Below, one piece after another: positions 34,518 through 43,461 of a DNA stretch of 64,000 bases (position 1 is its first letter; each line of letters opens with the position of its first letter). The stretch is from Myxococcus fulvus (GTDB lineage: Bacteria > Myxococcota > Myxococcia > Myxococcales > Myxococcaceae), in the NCBI RefSeq assembly GCF_900111765.1, contig NZ_FOIB01000015.1:1-64000 (forward strand), read 5' to 3'. The notes beneath the pieces were generated by a model. That model was given only the letters and a program-made list of their open reading frames with translations. It searched no databases and was not told the origin of the DNA. Made by a program: the position numbers and the translations under genes.

Positions 34518-35083
34518 TCCTCCTCATCGACAACTTCGACTCGTTCACCTTCAACCTCGTCCAGGCGCTCGGCGCGCAGGGCGCGAAGCTGAAGGTGGTG
34601 CGCAACGACACCGTCACCGTGCGCGACATCGAGGCCCTCCAACCCGAGCGCATCGTCATCTCCCCCGGCCCCGGGACTCCCGAGGACGCGGGCGTCTCGC
34701 TCGAGGTCATCCGCGCCTTCGGAGGACGTGTCCCCCTGCTCGGCGTGTGCCTGGGCCACCAGTGTCTGGGACAGGTCTTCGGCGCGAAGGTGGTCCGCGC
34801 TCCCGTCCCCGTGCATGGGAAGACCGCCGAGGTCCAGCACGAGAACCAGGGTGTGTTCCATGGACTCCCACAGCCCTTCGTCGCCGCGCGCTATCACTCG
34901 CTCGTGGTGGAGCGGGAGGGCCTGCCCGACTGCCTCGAGGTGACGGCCTGGCACGAGGGGCTCATCATGGGCATGCGGCACAAGGCGCTGCCCGCGCTGG
35001 AGGGCGTGCAGTTCCATCCCGAGTCCTTCCTCACCACCCACGGGCCACGACTGCTCGCCAACTTCCTGGCGGCTCGGCGCTGA
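34514..35083 (+). CDS. Glutamine amidotransferase subunit (PabA/TrpG family)
   Basis: A 189-residue class I glutamine amidotransferase. The catalytic triad is Cys79 in GVCLGHQ, His168 and Glu170 in FHPES. ISPGPGTPEDAG (oxyanion region) and the opening LLIDNFDSFTFNL are typical of PabA/TrpG. It hydrolyses glutamine and channels ammonia to component I. The start overlaps the component I stop by four bases (ATGA), indicating coupled translation and a 1:1 complex. In many bacteria one such subunit serves both folate and tryptophan synthesis, and sequence alone does not separate the two here. The aminodeoxychorismate-lyase-like gene follows after 12 bases. Confidence 0.92.
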   Translation: MILLIDNFDSFTFNLVQALGAQGAKLKVVRNDTVTVRDIEALQPERIVISPGPGTPEDAGVSLEVIRAFGGRVPLLGVCLGHQCLGQVFGAKVVRAPVPVHGKTAEVQHENQGVFHGLPQPFVAARYHSLVVEREGLPDCLEVTAWHEGLIMGMRHKALPALEGVQFHPESFLTTHGPRLLANFLAARR

Positions 35084-35095
35084 CGGAGCCATCGC

Positions 35096-35920
35096 ATGTT
35101 CTCCACCGTGGCGGTGAATGGAGAGGTGAAGCGCTGGGAGGACCTGCGCCTGCACGACTTCGCGCAGGGCTTCTTCTTCGGCGCGGGCTTCTTCACCACC
35201 TTCCGCATCGAGGACGGTTCTCCCCTCTTCCTGTCCCGTCATCTGCGTCGACTCGCCGCGAGCCTCGCGGCGCACACGGACACCGTCCGCGCGCCATCTC
35301 CCCAGCTGCTCGAACCCGCCTCCGTTCGGGACACCTTGCGACACTGCCTCGCCGCGGACCCGCTGCTCGGCCCCCGCTTCCATGGCATCGGCAAGCTGTC
35401 CGCGAGCGATGGGCACCTCCTGCTCACCCTCCGGCCCCACGCTCCCGACGCCGAGCGACTCCAGCACGAAGGACGCGCCATCCTCGCGGTGGAGCACGGC
35501 GCCTATCGTCACGCGGAGACGTCTCCGAACCACAAGGGCCTGTCGTACTTCCGGCAGTTCTCACGGATGCAACAGCTCCCCGTGCTGGCCAACGAGCTGG
35601 CTCACGCGTGCGAGCTGCCCACCGCGAACCTCTTCGTCCTCTTGGATGGCGCGCTCGTCACACCGCCGCTCGACGCGCCGTGCCTCCCCGGTGTCATCCG
35701 CGCGGTGCTCCTCGATTCGGGTTCCATCGATGGAGTCCCCATCGTGGAGCAGTCGCTTCCCCTCGCGCGGCTCGCGGAGGCGCGAGCCTGCGTCTTCACC
35801 AACGCCGCGGTGCTGGCCACCGGAGTACCGAGCCTCCTGGGCCACGCGCTGCCCGAGAGCCTGTCACTCGCGGCACGGCTCCGGGAGCACATCCTGGCGA
35901 TGGCATCACGCGAGGACTGA
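35096..35920 (+). CDS. pabC: Aminodeoxychorismate lyase / class IV PLP aminotransferase
   Basis: A 274-residue fold-type IV PLP enzyme. DFAQGFFFGAGFFTTFRI near the N-terminus is the conserved start of PabC/branched-chain aminotransferases. Lys147 in NHKGLSYF is the likely PLP lysine. TANLFVLLDGALVTPPL and LPGVIRAVLL match the cofactor phosphate region, although the usual Glu of the ELLLLN..G..E motif is not evident. PabC releases pyruvate from 4-amino-4-deoxychorismate to give p-aminobenzoate for folate. Being third in a compact set with amidotransferase and component I supports this role. D-amino-acid or branched-chain aminotransferase activity is a less likely alternative. Confidence 0.82.
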   Translation: MFSTVAVNGEVKRWEDLRLHDFAQGFFFGAGFFTTFRIEDGSPLFLSRHLRRLAASLAAHTDTVRAPSPQLLEPASVRDTLRHCLAADPLLGPRFHGIGKLSASDGHLLLTLRPHAPDAERLQHEGRAILAVEHGAYRHAETSPNHKGLSYFRQFSRMQQLPVLANELAHACELPTANLFVLLDGALVTPPLDAPCLPGVIRAVLLDSGSIDGVPIVEQSLPLARLAEARACVFTNAAVLATGVPSLLGHALPESLSLAARLREHILAMASRED

Positions 35921-35936
35921 GGCAGACTGCGGCCCC

Positions 35937-36515
35937 ATGAGCCGCACCCTCGTCGTCGTGCACCGCTGGGCCGGACGTCCGAACACCGACTTCTACCCAT
36001 GGCTCGAGGAGAAGCTGCGCGAGCCTCCCGCGCCCTTCGACGACATCCTCACGCTGGACATGCCCGAGCCCGCCACGCCGACCATCGACGGCTGGGTGTC
36101 CACGCTCACGCGCACGCTCGGCCCGGTGCCTCCGCCATCCACCGTGTTCCTGGGTCACAGCGTGGGCTGTCAGACCATCCTCCGCTATCTCGCCTCGATG
36201 CCCGAGGGACACCGGGTGGAGGGGGCCGTGTTCGTCTCCGGTTGGTTCGAGGTGGACAAGACGTGGGCCTCGCTGCGCCCCTGGCTCGACACGCCCATCG
36301 ACTTCGCCCGCGTGCGCGCCGCGCTGGGCCGCGCCGTCGTCGTGCTCTCCGACAGCGACCCGTTCACCTCCGACTGGCGTCGCAATCGACAACTCTGGGA
36401 GGAGCACCTGGGCGCAGAGGTCATCGTCGTCCCCGGGGGACGCCACTTCAACAACCCACGAGAGCCCGCCGTGCTCCAAGCGGTGCAATCACATTTCGGC
36501 GCCCGTCCTCGATAG
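35937..36515 (+). CDS. RBBP9/YdeN-like small serine hydrolase
   Basis: A 192-residue alpha/beta hydrolase of the compact RBBP9/YdeN type. The nucleophile is Ser75 in GHSVG, the acid is probably Asp141 in SDSDPFTS, and the base is His170 in PGGRHFN. The opening LVVVHRWAGRPNTDFYPWL matches the family. It has no signal peptide, so it acts in the cytosol; the physiological substrate of this family is generally unknown. It follows pabC by 16 bases and is probably co-transcribed, but nothing ties it to folate. Confidence 0.85.
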   Translation: MSRTLVVVHRWAGRPNTDFYPWLEEKLREPPAPFDDILTLDMPEPATPTIDGWVSTLTRTLGPVPPPSTVFLGHSVGCQTILRYLASMPEGHRVEGAVFVSGWFEVDKTWASLRPWLDTPIDFARVRAALGRAVVVLSDSDPFTSDWRRNRQLWEEHLGAEVIVVPGGRHFNNPREPAVLQAVQSHFGARPR

Positions 36516-36534
36516 GACATGGAAGGCTCGCGCC

Positions 36535-37155
36535 ATGACCTCGCCGCTCCTCTAGGGCTCCGCCCTCGTCATGCTCCTGTGCGCCTGGGATGCGTCCGCC
36601 GAGTCGCCAGCGCCCGTGAGGGCCTCCGCCAGGCCGAAGCGCCCCGCGCAGAAGAAGCCCCCCGTGACAGAGCAGCCCCCCGCGAAGCGCACCCGGCTCA
36701 CCATCCCCGCCTCGGACATCGCCTCGTTCGGCGTGAAGACGGCCCTCACGCTGGACGTGGTCTCACCCTTCCAGGCGAGCTACGTCCTGGAGGACCCCGG
36801 GACTGAAGGGGTCAAGGTGAAGCTGACCCTGCCCGCCACCGCGCCGGGCCTGTCCAAGCTCGACGTGCAACTCGCCAACGTCCGGGGACTCGGCCTCTAC
36901 ATTCCCCAGTTCTTCCAGAGCCTGAAGAGCATCGAGAGTGGCTACCGACTCACCGACGCCACGGCGCGCGTCGAACGCGTGGGCGAGAACTGCCTCTGGA
37001 CGGAGACGCCCAAGGACACCCAGTATCCCTATCAGGCGGACTGCATGTACTCCGCGTCCCCGACCAGCCCCGCGTTCCTCTGCACGTTCTCGAGCCAGAA
37101 CCGGAACCTCGCGCGGGCCGCGCTGGAGACCTGCCAATCACTCACGATGCGGTGA
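36535..37155 (+). pseudogene. Exported protein of unknown function with in-frame TAG in the signal peptide
   Basis: ATG at 36535, preceded at good distance by GGAAGG, opens a frame that reads Met-Thr-Ser-Pro-Leu-Leu, then TAG (36553-36555), then continues in the same frame as GSALVMLLCAWDASAES and about 200 codons to the stop. Across the TAG this is a normal signal peptide with an Ala-x-Ala-like cleavage site. Starting instead at the internal ATG (36571) leaves only a short hydrophobic core and no basic start. The mature protein has a Pro/Lys-rich N-terminal stretch and a beta-like body with four Cys (LWTETPKD, DCMYSAS, FLCTFSS, ETCQS). No family is recognised. It is either a recent nonsense allele, a read-through gene or a base-calling error. 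The 3' end overlaps the pseudouridine synthase gene by 18 bases. Confidence 0.6.
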
Positions 37156-37965
37156 CTCGTCGGATTCCACCTGAGCGCCGAACCCCAGCGCCTCGGAGAC
37201 CTCCGGCTCCCGCAGCTCCCGCCATCCACCCTCGGCCACGTCCAGCACCACGGCGCCCACCGCCTCGCGATGGAGCCTGAGCACCGGGTGCCCCACCGCC
37301 GCCAGCATCCGCTTCACCTGGTGGTGCCGTCCCTCCGTCAGCGTCAGCTCCACCACGTCCGGAGCCCTTGATTCGGCCCGGGCCGGACGCGTGAGCCCGT
37401 CCTCCAACTCCACGCCGTCCCGCAGTCGCTGGAGCGCGGACTCGACAGGCAGCCCCTCCACTCGCGCCACGTAGCGCTTGGGCAGATGAGTCTCCGGCGC
37501 CGTGCCGTGGCGCACGAAGCGCTCGTCATTGGTGAAGAGCAACAGCCCCGTGGTGTCCCGGTCCAGGCGCCCCACGGCGAGCCACTCGTAGCCCCGCAGG
37601 GACTCGGGCAGCACCGCCTGCAGGCGCTCGAACACAGTGCCCACGCCCTCCGGGTCCGTGCCGTGCACCACCGGGCCCGCGGGCTTGTGGAACATCAACA
37701 CCCGCGTCACGGACGTCAGCGTGTGCTCGTGCCCATCGACCCGCACCGTCTGCTCCGGCCCCACCGGCGCGAAGGGCTCCGTCACCACCCGCCCGTCCAC
37801 CTCCACCCGCCCCGCGCGAATCGCCACCTCCGCCTCCGCCCGAGGCATCACCCCGGCGCGCCCCAGCGCCCGCGCCAGCCAGTCCGAGCGCCCATCCGCC
37901 ATCGCCCCCGCGTCCCGCTTCCGCGCCGCTTCCAGCCACCTGGGCGTCCTGCTCTTGCGCGCCAT
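37138..37965 (-). CDS. rRNA pseudouridine synthase, RsuA/RluB/E/F family
   Basis: A 275-residue enzyme. ATG at 37965 is preceded by GGAAGGAGG, which decides the start. Residues about 28-75 form an S4-like RNA-binding domain. The catalytic domain carries the family signature GRLDRDTTGLLLFTND with catalytic Asp135, and a later segment TEGRHHQVKRMLAAVGHPV. The enzyme isomerises a uridine in ribosomal RNA to pseudouridine. The short basic N-terminus (MARKSRTPRWLEAARKRD) may help RNA binding. The target position cannot be told from sequence. It is convergent with the exported-protein gene. Confidence 0.92.
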   Translation of the reverse strand: MARKSRTPRWLEAARKRDAGAMADGRSDWLARALGRAGVMPRAEAEVAIRAGRVEVDGRVVTEPFAPVGPEQTVRVDGHEHTLTSVTRVLMFHKPAGPVVHGTDPEGVGTVFERLQAVLPESLRGYEWLAVGRLDRDTTGLLLFTNDERFVRHGTAPETHLPKRYVARVEGLPVESALQRLRDGVELEDGLTRPARAESRAPDVVELTLTEGRHHQVKRMLAAVGHPVLRLHREAVGAVVLDVAEGGWRELREPEVSEALGFGAQVESDESPHRE

Positions 37966-38114
37966 GCTCTCGCCTCCTTCCTGCACCACCCCGACATCCC
38001 TTGTCTTCTTTGGAGACCCCATCAGCCGTGCTTCCCGCGCGCGCATGGCGGACAGGCGGACGTCACGGTGCCGCCATTTGACTCCACCCGGGCGGCTCTG
38101 CCATTGCGCCGCGT

Positions 38115-39362
38115 GTGGCTGTCCCTCCTGAAATCGCCGCTTCGCTCCAACATCACCCGCCACCGCCAGGGCCGTCCGTCGCCTTTACCCTGAGACTGGC
38201 CGAGGCGCTGCACCGCTACGGCACCCCCCCGCACCGCCTGGAGGGGCTGATGAAGCGCGTGTCCGAGCGCCTGGGCCTGGAGGGCCGCTTCTTCTCCACC
38301 CCCACGTCCCTCTTCGCGTCCTTCGGCCCGCCCGAGGCGCTGCGCACCAGCCTCATCCGCGTGGAGCCCGGGGACATGGACCTGGAGCGCCTCACGCAGC
38401 TCGACGTCCTGGCCGATGACGTCATCCACTCACGCCTCACGCCCGCCGAGGGCGCGCTGCGCGTGGAGGCCATCCTCGCCCGCCCTCCGCGCTTCGGGCC
38501 CGTGCTCCAGATTCTCTGCTGGGCGCTCGCCGGAGGAGCTGGCGCCCGTCTGTTCGGCGGAGGACTGAAGGAGATGGCGGTGGCCACGGTGAGCAGCCTG
38601 CTCATCGGAATCCTCAGTGAGGTGACGCAGCGCCAGCCCACCACCGCCCGCGTGCTCGAGCCCGTGGGCGCCATCCTCTCCTCCGCGCTCGCCGTGCTGG
38701 CCGCGAGCGTCATCGGCCCGCTGTCCATCCAGGTCGCCACCCTGGCGGGCCTCATCGTCCTGCTGCCGGGCCTGACGCTGACGGTGGCCCTCAACGAGCT
38801 GGCCACGCGCCACCTCATCTCCGGCACCTCGCGCCTCACGGGCGCCGCGGTGGTGTTCCTCCAGCTGGGCTTCGGCGTCGCGCTGGGCAGCAAGCTGTCC
38901 GTGCTGCTGCCGCCCCCCGTCGCCCCGCCGCCGCCCTCGCTGCCCTCCTGGACCCAGGCCGTGGCGCTGCTCATCGCGGGCGTCGCCATCGGCGTGCTGT
39001 TCCGCGCGCGGCCGCGGGACTGGGGCTGGATTGCCGCCGCGGGCACGTTCGCGTTCTTCGGGGCCCGCCTGGGCTCGGAGTTCCTGGGGCCGCAGCTGGG
39101 CGCCTTCGTGGGAGCGCTCGCGCTGGGCATCGCGGGCAACGTGCTGGCGCGGCTTCGCAACAAGCCCTCCGTCACCGTCGTCGTGCCCGGGCTGATGCTG
39201 CTGGTGCCCGGCAGCGTGGGCTTCCGCAGCCTGTCCTCGCTGCTCGAGCGCGACGTGGTGGCGGGCGTCGACACCGCCTTCAACATGCTGATGGTGGCGG
39301 TGGCCCTGGTGGCCGGACTGTTGTCCGCCAACGCCCTGGTGCCCACGCGCAAGGTGATGTGA
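38115..39362 (+). CDS. ThrE-type threonine/serine exporter family (DUF1212) membrane protein
   Basis: A 415-residue inner-membrane protein starting with GTG. A cytosolic N-terminal domain (about 20-125) contains the DUF1212 pattern LAEALHRYGTPPHRLEGLM. About ten hydrophobic segments follow in two blocks (about 135-260 and 275-410), corresponding to ThrE and ThrE_2 halves joined in one chain, with the C-terminal signature VPGLMLLVPGSVGFRSL. Corynebacterium ThrE exports threonine and serine using the proton gradient; substrate here is inferred from the family. The gene is divergent from the pseudouridine synthase, 149 bases away. No Shine-Dalgarno is obvious, so a nearby alternative start is possible. 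Confidence 0.87.
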   Translation: MAVPPEIAASLQHHPPPPGPSVAFTLRLAEALHRYGTPPHRLEGLMKRVSERLGLEGRFFSTPTSLFASFGPPEALRTSLIRVEPGDMDLERLTQLDVLADDVIHSRLTPAEGALRVEAILARPPRFGPVLQILCWALAGGAGARLFGGGLKEMAVATVSSLLIGILSEVTQRQPTTARVLEPVGAILSSALAVLAASVIGPLSIQVATLAGLIVLLPGLTLTVALNELATRHLISGTSRLTGAAVVFLQLGFGVALGSKLSVLLPPPVAPPPPSLPSWTQAVALLIAGVAIGVLFRARPRDWGWIAAAGTFAFFGARLGSEFLGPQLGAFVGALALGIAGNVLARLRNKPSVTVVVPGLMLLVPGSVGFRSLSSLLERDVVAGVDTAFNMLMVAVALVAGLLSANALVPTRKVM

Positions 39363-39372
39363 CGCGGGGCCT

Positions 39373-39789
39373 TCAGCGCATGCGCGTGAAGTAGATGGCC
39401 GCGAGCGACAGCAGGAAGTACGGCACCAGCCCGCCCGCGCCCGCGTAGTCCTTGGCCAGGCGCTGGCCGAAGAAGAGGCACACCAGCGACACGGCGGACA
39501 ACAGCGCGCCGAAGAAGGCCAGTGCCGGGCTGCCCGTGGCGATGAGCGAGACGAGCCCCGCGCCGCTGAGGGCGCCGGCCGCCAGCTCCAGCAGCGTGAT
39601 GACGCCGAGCATCAACGGCACCATGCCCTTCAGGGGGCTCTTGGCGAAGTGGCCGGTGAGCCAGCCCAGGTTGCCCTTCCAGTCGATGACCTTGTCCAGT
39701 CCGGACTGGAGGAAGAGGATGGCGAGGAAGGCGGCGCACAGCGCCTGGAGCAGCCACGGGGTGAACTGACTCGATTCGAATGCCGGCAT
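39373..39789 (-). CDS. DoxX-like four-helix membrane protein
   Basis: A 138-residue inner-membrane protein with four predicted helices (about 13-30, 55-78, 82-105 and 115-135). The motif LFLQSGLDKVIDWKGNLGW after the first helix is characteristic of the DoxX/DoxD family. ATG at 39789 is the only start giving a sensible N-terminus (MPAFESSQFTPWLL). DoxX proteins have been linked to quinone or thiol redox partners and membrane stress, but no specific reaction can be stated. The stop is 10 bases from the convergent ThrE gene. Confidence 0.82.
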   Translation of the reverse strand: MPAFESSQFTPWLLQALCAAFLAILFLQSGLDKVIDWKGNLGWLTGHFAKSPLKGMVPLMLGVITLLELAAGALSGAGLVSLIATGSPALAFFGALLSAVSLVCLFFGQRLAKDYAGAGGLVPYFLLSLAAIYFTRMR

Positions 39790-39909
39790 GGCGGGGCACT
39801 CTAGCCGCCCGGGGCCCGGGCCCAAGTCTTCTTGCTCGTGGAGCAGGCAACCGACCTGGGGGGCCGCCTCCCCCTTCCCTCCCACGGAACCAGCCCTAGC
39901 TTCACGGGC

Positions 39910-41073
39910 ATGGCTTCCGAGCAGACCGCCCGGCGTGTGTTCACCGGCCTCATCCTGCTGTCCCTGTTGCTGCTGGCGCTGGTCATCAAGCCCTTCGCCA
40001 AGGGCATCTTCCTGGCGGCGGTGCTCGCGGGCGCCTTCTACGGGCTGCACGTCCGGCTGACGCGCAAGCTGCGGGGGCGCAAGAACATCTCGGCGGGCAT
40101 CCTCTGCACGGCGGTCATCCTCGCGCTGCTGTTGCCCCTGGGTGGGCTCACCGCGTTCGTGGTGGCGGAGGTGTCCTCCGGCGCGCAGTTCATCACCAAG
40201 ACGGTGCAGCAGGAGGGCGTGGAGGGGCTGGTGCAGAAGCTGCCGGGCCCCGTGCGCAAGGGCGCCGAGAGCCTGATGGAGCGGCTGCCCCTGGAGGAGC
40301 AGCAGCTGGACCAGACCATCCAGGAGCAGGTGAGCAACCAGGGAGGGACGGCGGCGCGCGCGGTGACGGGGGCGGTGGCGGCCACGGGCTCCATCGCCTT
40401 CCAGACGGTGATGATGCTCATCGCCCTGTTCTTCTTCCTCACGGACGGGCGGGCGCTGGTGCACTGGATAGAGAGCGTATCGCCGCTCAGGCGCGGCGAG
40501 GCGCTGGAGATCATGCGCGAGTTCCGCAGCGTGTCCGGCGCGGTGCTGCTGTCGTCGGTGGTGACGGCGGGCGTGCAGGCCTTCGCCGCGCTCGTGGGGT
40601 TCCTCATCGTCCAGGTGCCCGCGCCGCTGTTCTTCGCGGGCGTGGCCTTCTTCATGGCGCTGATTCCCGCGGTGGGCGCGGCCATCGTCGTGCTGGCCGC
40701 CGCGGCGCTGATGTTCTTCAGCGGGCATCCATGGGCGGCGCTGTTCCTGGTCATCTGGGGCACGGTGGTGGTGGGGCTGGTGGACAACATCGTCAAGCCG
40801 CTGCTCGCCAAGCGCGGCATGCACCAGCACGGCGCCATCGTCTTCTTCTCGCTGCTGGGCGGCCTGGCCGCGTTCGGCACGGTGGGCCTGCTCCTGGGCC
40901 CGCTCATCGTCGCCTTCTTCCTGGCGCTGGTGCGCATCCACGAGCGCGACTACGGCCGCAATCACCCGACGCCCGCGAGCCCGCCGACGCCCGGCCCCCA
41001 GGATGGAGGCACGCACACCGCGCGGGCCTCGGACCCGGCAGGGGCGCTCACGTCTCCGGGCGAGAGCCACTGA
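39910..41073 (+). CDS. AI-2E family (TqsA/YdiK-like) membrane transporter
   Basis: A 387-residue inner-membrane protein. Two N-terminal helices (about 12-45), a third (about 65-85), a soluble amphipathic region (about 88-150) and a block of five helices from about 150 to 340 match PF01594. The signature PLLAKRGMHQHGAIVFFSLLGG lies near residue 300, followed by LLGPLIVAFF. The C-terminal 40 residues are Pro/Gly/Thr-rich and cytosolic. Members include TqsA (autoinducer-2 export) and Na+/H+ antiporter-like proteins, so the substrate is not predictable. It is divergent from the DoxX gene, 120 bases away. Confidence 0.87.
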   Translation: MASEQTARRVFTGLILLSLLLLALVIKPFAKGIFLAAVLAGAFYGLHVRLTRKLRGRKNISAGILCTAVILALLLPLGGLTAFVVAEVSSGAQFITKTVQQEGVEGLVQKLPGPVRKGAESLMERLPLEEQQLDQTIQEQVSNQGGTAARAVTGAVAATGSIAFQTVMMLIALFFFLTDGRALVHWIESVSPLRRGEALEIMREFRSVSGAVLLSSVVTAGVQAFAALVGFLIVQVPAPLFFAGVAFFMALIPAVGAAIVVLAAAALMFFSGHPWAALFLVIWGTVVVGLVDNIVKPLLAKRGMHQHGAIVFFSLLGGLAAFGTVGLLLGPLIVAFFLALVRIHERDYGRNHPTPASPPTPGPQDGGTHTARASDPAGALTSPGESH

Positions 41074-41179
41074 GACACGGTGCGACGACCAGGTTCGTCG
41101 CGTCCCTCCGTAGTCCCTTTGTCAGCCGCGCAGGGCCCTTCGAGGCCCGCGCCCCCCTTTGCTGACAGAGGAAGTCCCC

Positions 41180-43417
41180 ATGTCCCGTCGTGGCAGTCGC
41201 AGTCCCTGGATGATGTTGGCCACCGTCCTGTCCGCGAGCCCGGGCCTCGCGGGTGACACCACCAACGTCATCTCCATTGACCGCTATCCGCTCCCCGCCG
41301 TTCGCGAGAGCCGGTATCGCAACCGCATCGCCACGGAGCTGGGCGGCGGCTGGCAGACCTTCGTGGGGGATTTGCACAGCCACCCCCGGGGTCACTCGGA
41401 GATGGGGGGCGTGAGCCTCAACTTCACGCCACAAATCCGGCGCGACGAGGTCCTGCTCTCCGCCTTCCGCCATGGCTACGACTTCTTCGGGACCAGCAAC
41501 CACACCTCGTCCTGGGACAACTCCTATGACGAGGACGACCCCGTCGGGCAGGTGAGCCTGGAGCAGGACGCGAACGGGCAGCCCGAGATGCTGACGCTCG
41601 GGGGCATGGAGAGCCATCTGGGCTCCGACCCCGAGCACCACTTCAACACCTTCAACCGCCGCATCCGGTTCAACTCGAACAGCCTCTGGAACTGGCACCA
41701 CGAAATCCTCAACCACTACTCGACCGACCCGCTCCAGAGCACCCACGTCCAGCTCAACCACCCGAACGAGGACGTCTTCTTCGCGCTCCCCACCGAGCCG
41801 GACCGCCGCCGCAACGTGCGCGACGCGGTGGAGCTGGCCGAGTACAACGACCGGTACTTCGAGCTCTTGCGCCGCGGCTTCCGCGTGGCGCCCGCCGCCA
41901 ACACGGACTCCCACGCCGCGACCCGCGAGCAGCTCGGCGTCCCCTTCACCCTCAAGTACTCGACCGGTGCCTGGGTGTGGCCCTACATCGACGAGCCGGG
42001 CGTCCCCCGTGAGAAGATTCATGGCCGCGACACCGCCCAGGGTCGCACCGGAATCGTCCTGCCCCCGGGCGAGTGGTTCGACTACGGCAACTTCCTGAGG
42101 GCGCTGCGCAACCGCTGGGTGTACCGCACGGCGCTGCCGCCCGCGTCCGGCTTCTTCATGGTCAACGGGCGGACCATGGGCTCCGAGTTCTCGCTGGCCC
42201 CGGCCGAGCGGCGGCTCGACTTCACCGTCTGGGGCACGACCAAGGACGGCACCGGCGGCGGCAACAACTGGACGACCCTCAAGGTCTTCAGCCCCTTCCA
42301 GCCCGACACGCCCATCAAGGAAATCACCTACACCGACCCGAACCTCATCGACCTGAAGCAGGTCTTCTCGCTCACGCCCTACGAGTCCATCTACGTCGTC
42401 ACGCTCAACCAGCAGTGGGAGAACGCCGAGGTGACCCTGGCGCCCATCTGGGTGCAGAACCCCGTCGCCAAGCCCACCATCTCCTTCGAGTCCCCGGTCA
42501 ACCATCGCCAGACGGTGCCCGTGATTTTCGTCAACGGCGGAGGCGACACGGTGGTGCTCCAGCGCGCACGCACTGGTACGGGATTCAATGGCTGGCAGAC
42601 GGTGGGGACCGTCACCAACCACTTCATCCCGCTGGACCCCTCGATACTTCCGACGACGTCGCAGTGGCGCGTCGTGGACCCGTATCAGCCGGAGGTCGTC
42701 TCCAATGCCGTCACGCTGACGGTGAGCAACGGCCTGGACGTCCGGCAGCCGACCCTGTCCACCCCGCCTCTCGACGGGGTCAACATCTCTCTCGCCTGGA
42801 CCCATCCGACGCCGCTGGCCGTGGACTACTACGCCTCGCGTGACAACGGCGCGACGTGGACCAAGGTGGGTGAGTCGACTGTCCCCAACAGGTACGCGTA
42901 CTGGAGCTTCTATACGGGGGGCTGGGGCGGCTCGAACGTGACCCTCAAGGTGGTGGATCGCGCCGACCCCGGCCACTTCGGCGTCACCCTGCCCTTCTTC
43001 GTCTCGCCCGAGCTCCAGCTCAAGATTCCCGCGACGTCCGGCAACGCGACCAGCAACTCCGGCGCGGCGCACACGGTGACAGACTCGGACCTCGGCTCGT
43101 GCTGGTGGACGAGCGACGGCAACGAGCAGTCCGTCTACATCGACCTGGGACGGGAGCACCTCGTCAAGCGGATGGAGGTGCTGTTCGGGAGCGAGAACCC
43201 ACCGAGCTGGTACATGGGCACCAGCCACAACGGGAGCACCTGGAGCATGCATGACAGCGGCTTGCTGTCATACGCGCCGAACCAGACACTCGTGAAGGAT
43301 TACACGAACCGCACCGGCGGCGGCCTGACGGCGCGCTACATCCGGTTCTATGTGGCGGGCAACTTCCCCGGCCTCACGAACGGGTCGCAAGTCTGCGACA
43401 TCCGGTTGTACCGCTGA
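41180..43417 (+). CDS. Secreted PHP-domain phosphoesterase-like protein with C-terminal discoidin domain
   Basis: A 745-residue exported protein. The start ATG at 41180 is preceded by AGAGGAAG. An N-terminal signal sequence (about 1-25) leads to a PHP/CehA-like domain (about 58-320) with metal-binding motifs DLHSH (64-68), SNHTS (His108) and NTDSH. The middle (about 320-600) is beta-rich with Ig-like segments. The C-terminal ~140 residues (TDSDLGSCWWTSDG ... YIRFYVAGNF ... VCDIRLY) form an F5/8-type C (discoidin) fold that binds carbohydrates or surfaces. It should be an extracellular metal-dependent hydrolase tethered to a glycan or matrix, fitting a predatory lifestyle. It faces another secreted enzyme across a strong hairpin. 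Confidence 0.85.
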   Translation: MSRRGSRSPWMMLATVLSASPGLAGDTTNVISIDRYPLPAVRESRYRNRIATELGGGWQTFVGDLHSHPRGHSEMGGVSLNFTPQIRRDEVLLSAFRHGYDFFGTSNHTSSWDNSYDEDDPVGQVSLEQDANGQPEMLTLGGMESHLGSDPEHHFNTFNRRIRFNSNSLWNWHHEILNHYSTDPLQSTHVQLNHPNEDVFFALPTEPDRRRNVRDAVELAEYNDRYFELLRRGFRVAPAANTDSHAATREQLGVPFTLKYSTGAWVWPYIDEPGVPREKIHGRDTAQGRTGIVLPPGEWFDYGNFLRALRNRWVYRTALPPASGFFMVNGRTMGSEFSLAPAERRLDFTVWGTTKDGTGGGNNWTTLKVFSPFQPDTPIKEITYTDPNLIDLKQVFSLTPYESIYVVTLNQQWENAEVTLAPIWVQNPVAKPTISFESPVNHRQTVPVIFVNGGGDTVVLQRARTGTGFNGWQTVGTVTNHFIPLDPSILPTTSQWRVVDPYQPEVVSNAVTLTVSNGLDVRQPTLSTPPLDGVNISLAWTHPTPLAVDYYASRDNGATWTKVGESTVPNRYAYWSFYTGGWGGSNVTLKVVDRADPGHFGVTLPFFVSPELQLKIPATSGNATSNSGAAHTVTDSDLGSCWWTSDGNEQSVYIDLGREHLVKRMEVLFGSENPPSWYMGTSHNGSTWSMHDSGLLSYAPNQTLVKDYTNRTGGGLTARYIRFYVAGNFPGLTNGSQVCDIRLYR

Positions 43418-43422
43418 CCGAG

Positions 43423-43454
43423 CCGCGCCCCCTCGATGTGCAGAGGGGGCGCGG
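43423..43454. terminator. Strong bidirectional terminator hairpin
   Basis: A perfect 12-bp stem (CCGCGCCCCCTC pairing with GAGGGGGCGCGG) with an 8-base loop (GATGTGCA) lies 5 bases past the plus-strand stop and 7 bases before the minus-strand stop of two convergent secreted-enzyme genes. There is no T tract, which is common in high-GC genomes. Its position makes a shared terminator likely. Confidence 0.75.
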
Positions 43455-43461
43455 AACCGCC

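Noticed and set aside
39371..39391. Near-palindrome around GCGCATGCGC between the ThrE and DoxX genes
   Set aside because: It lies largely in the DoxX coding end and GC-rich palindromes are common here; not strong enough to call a terminator.
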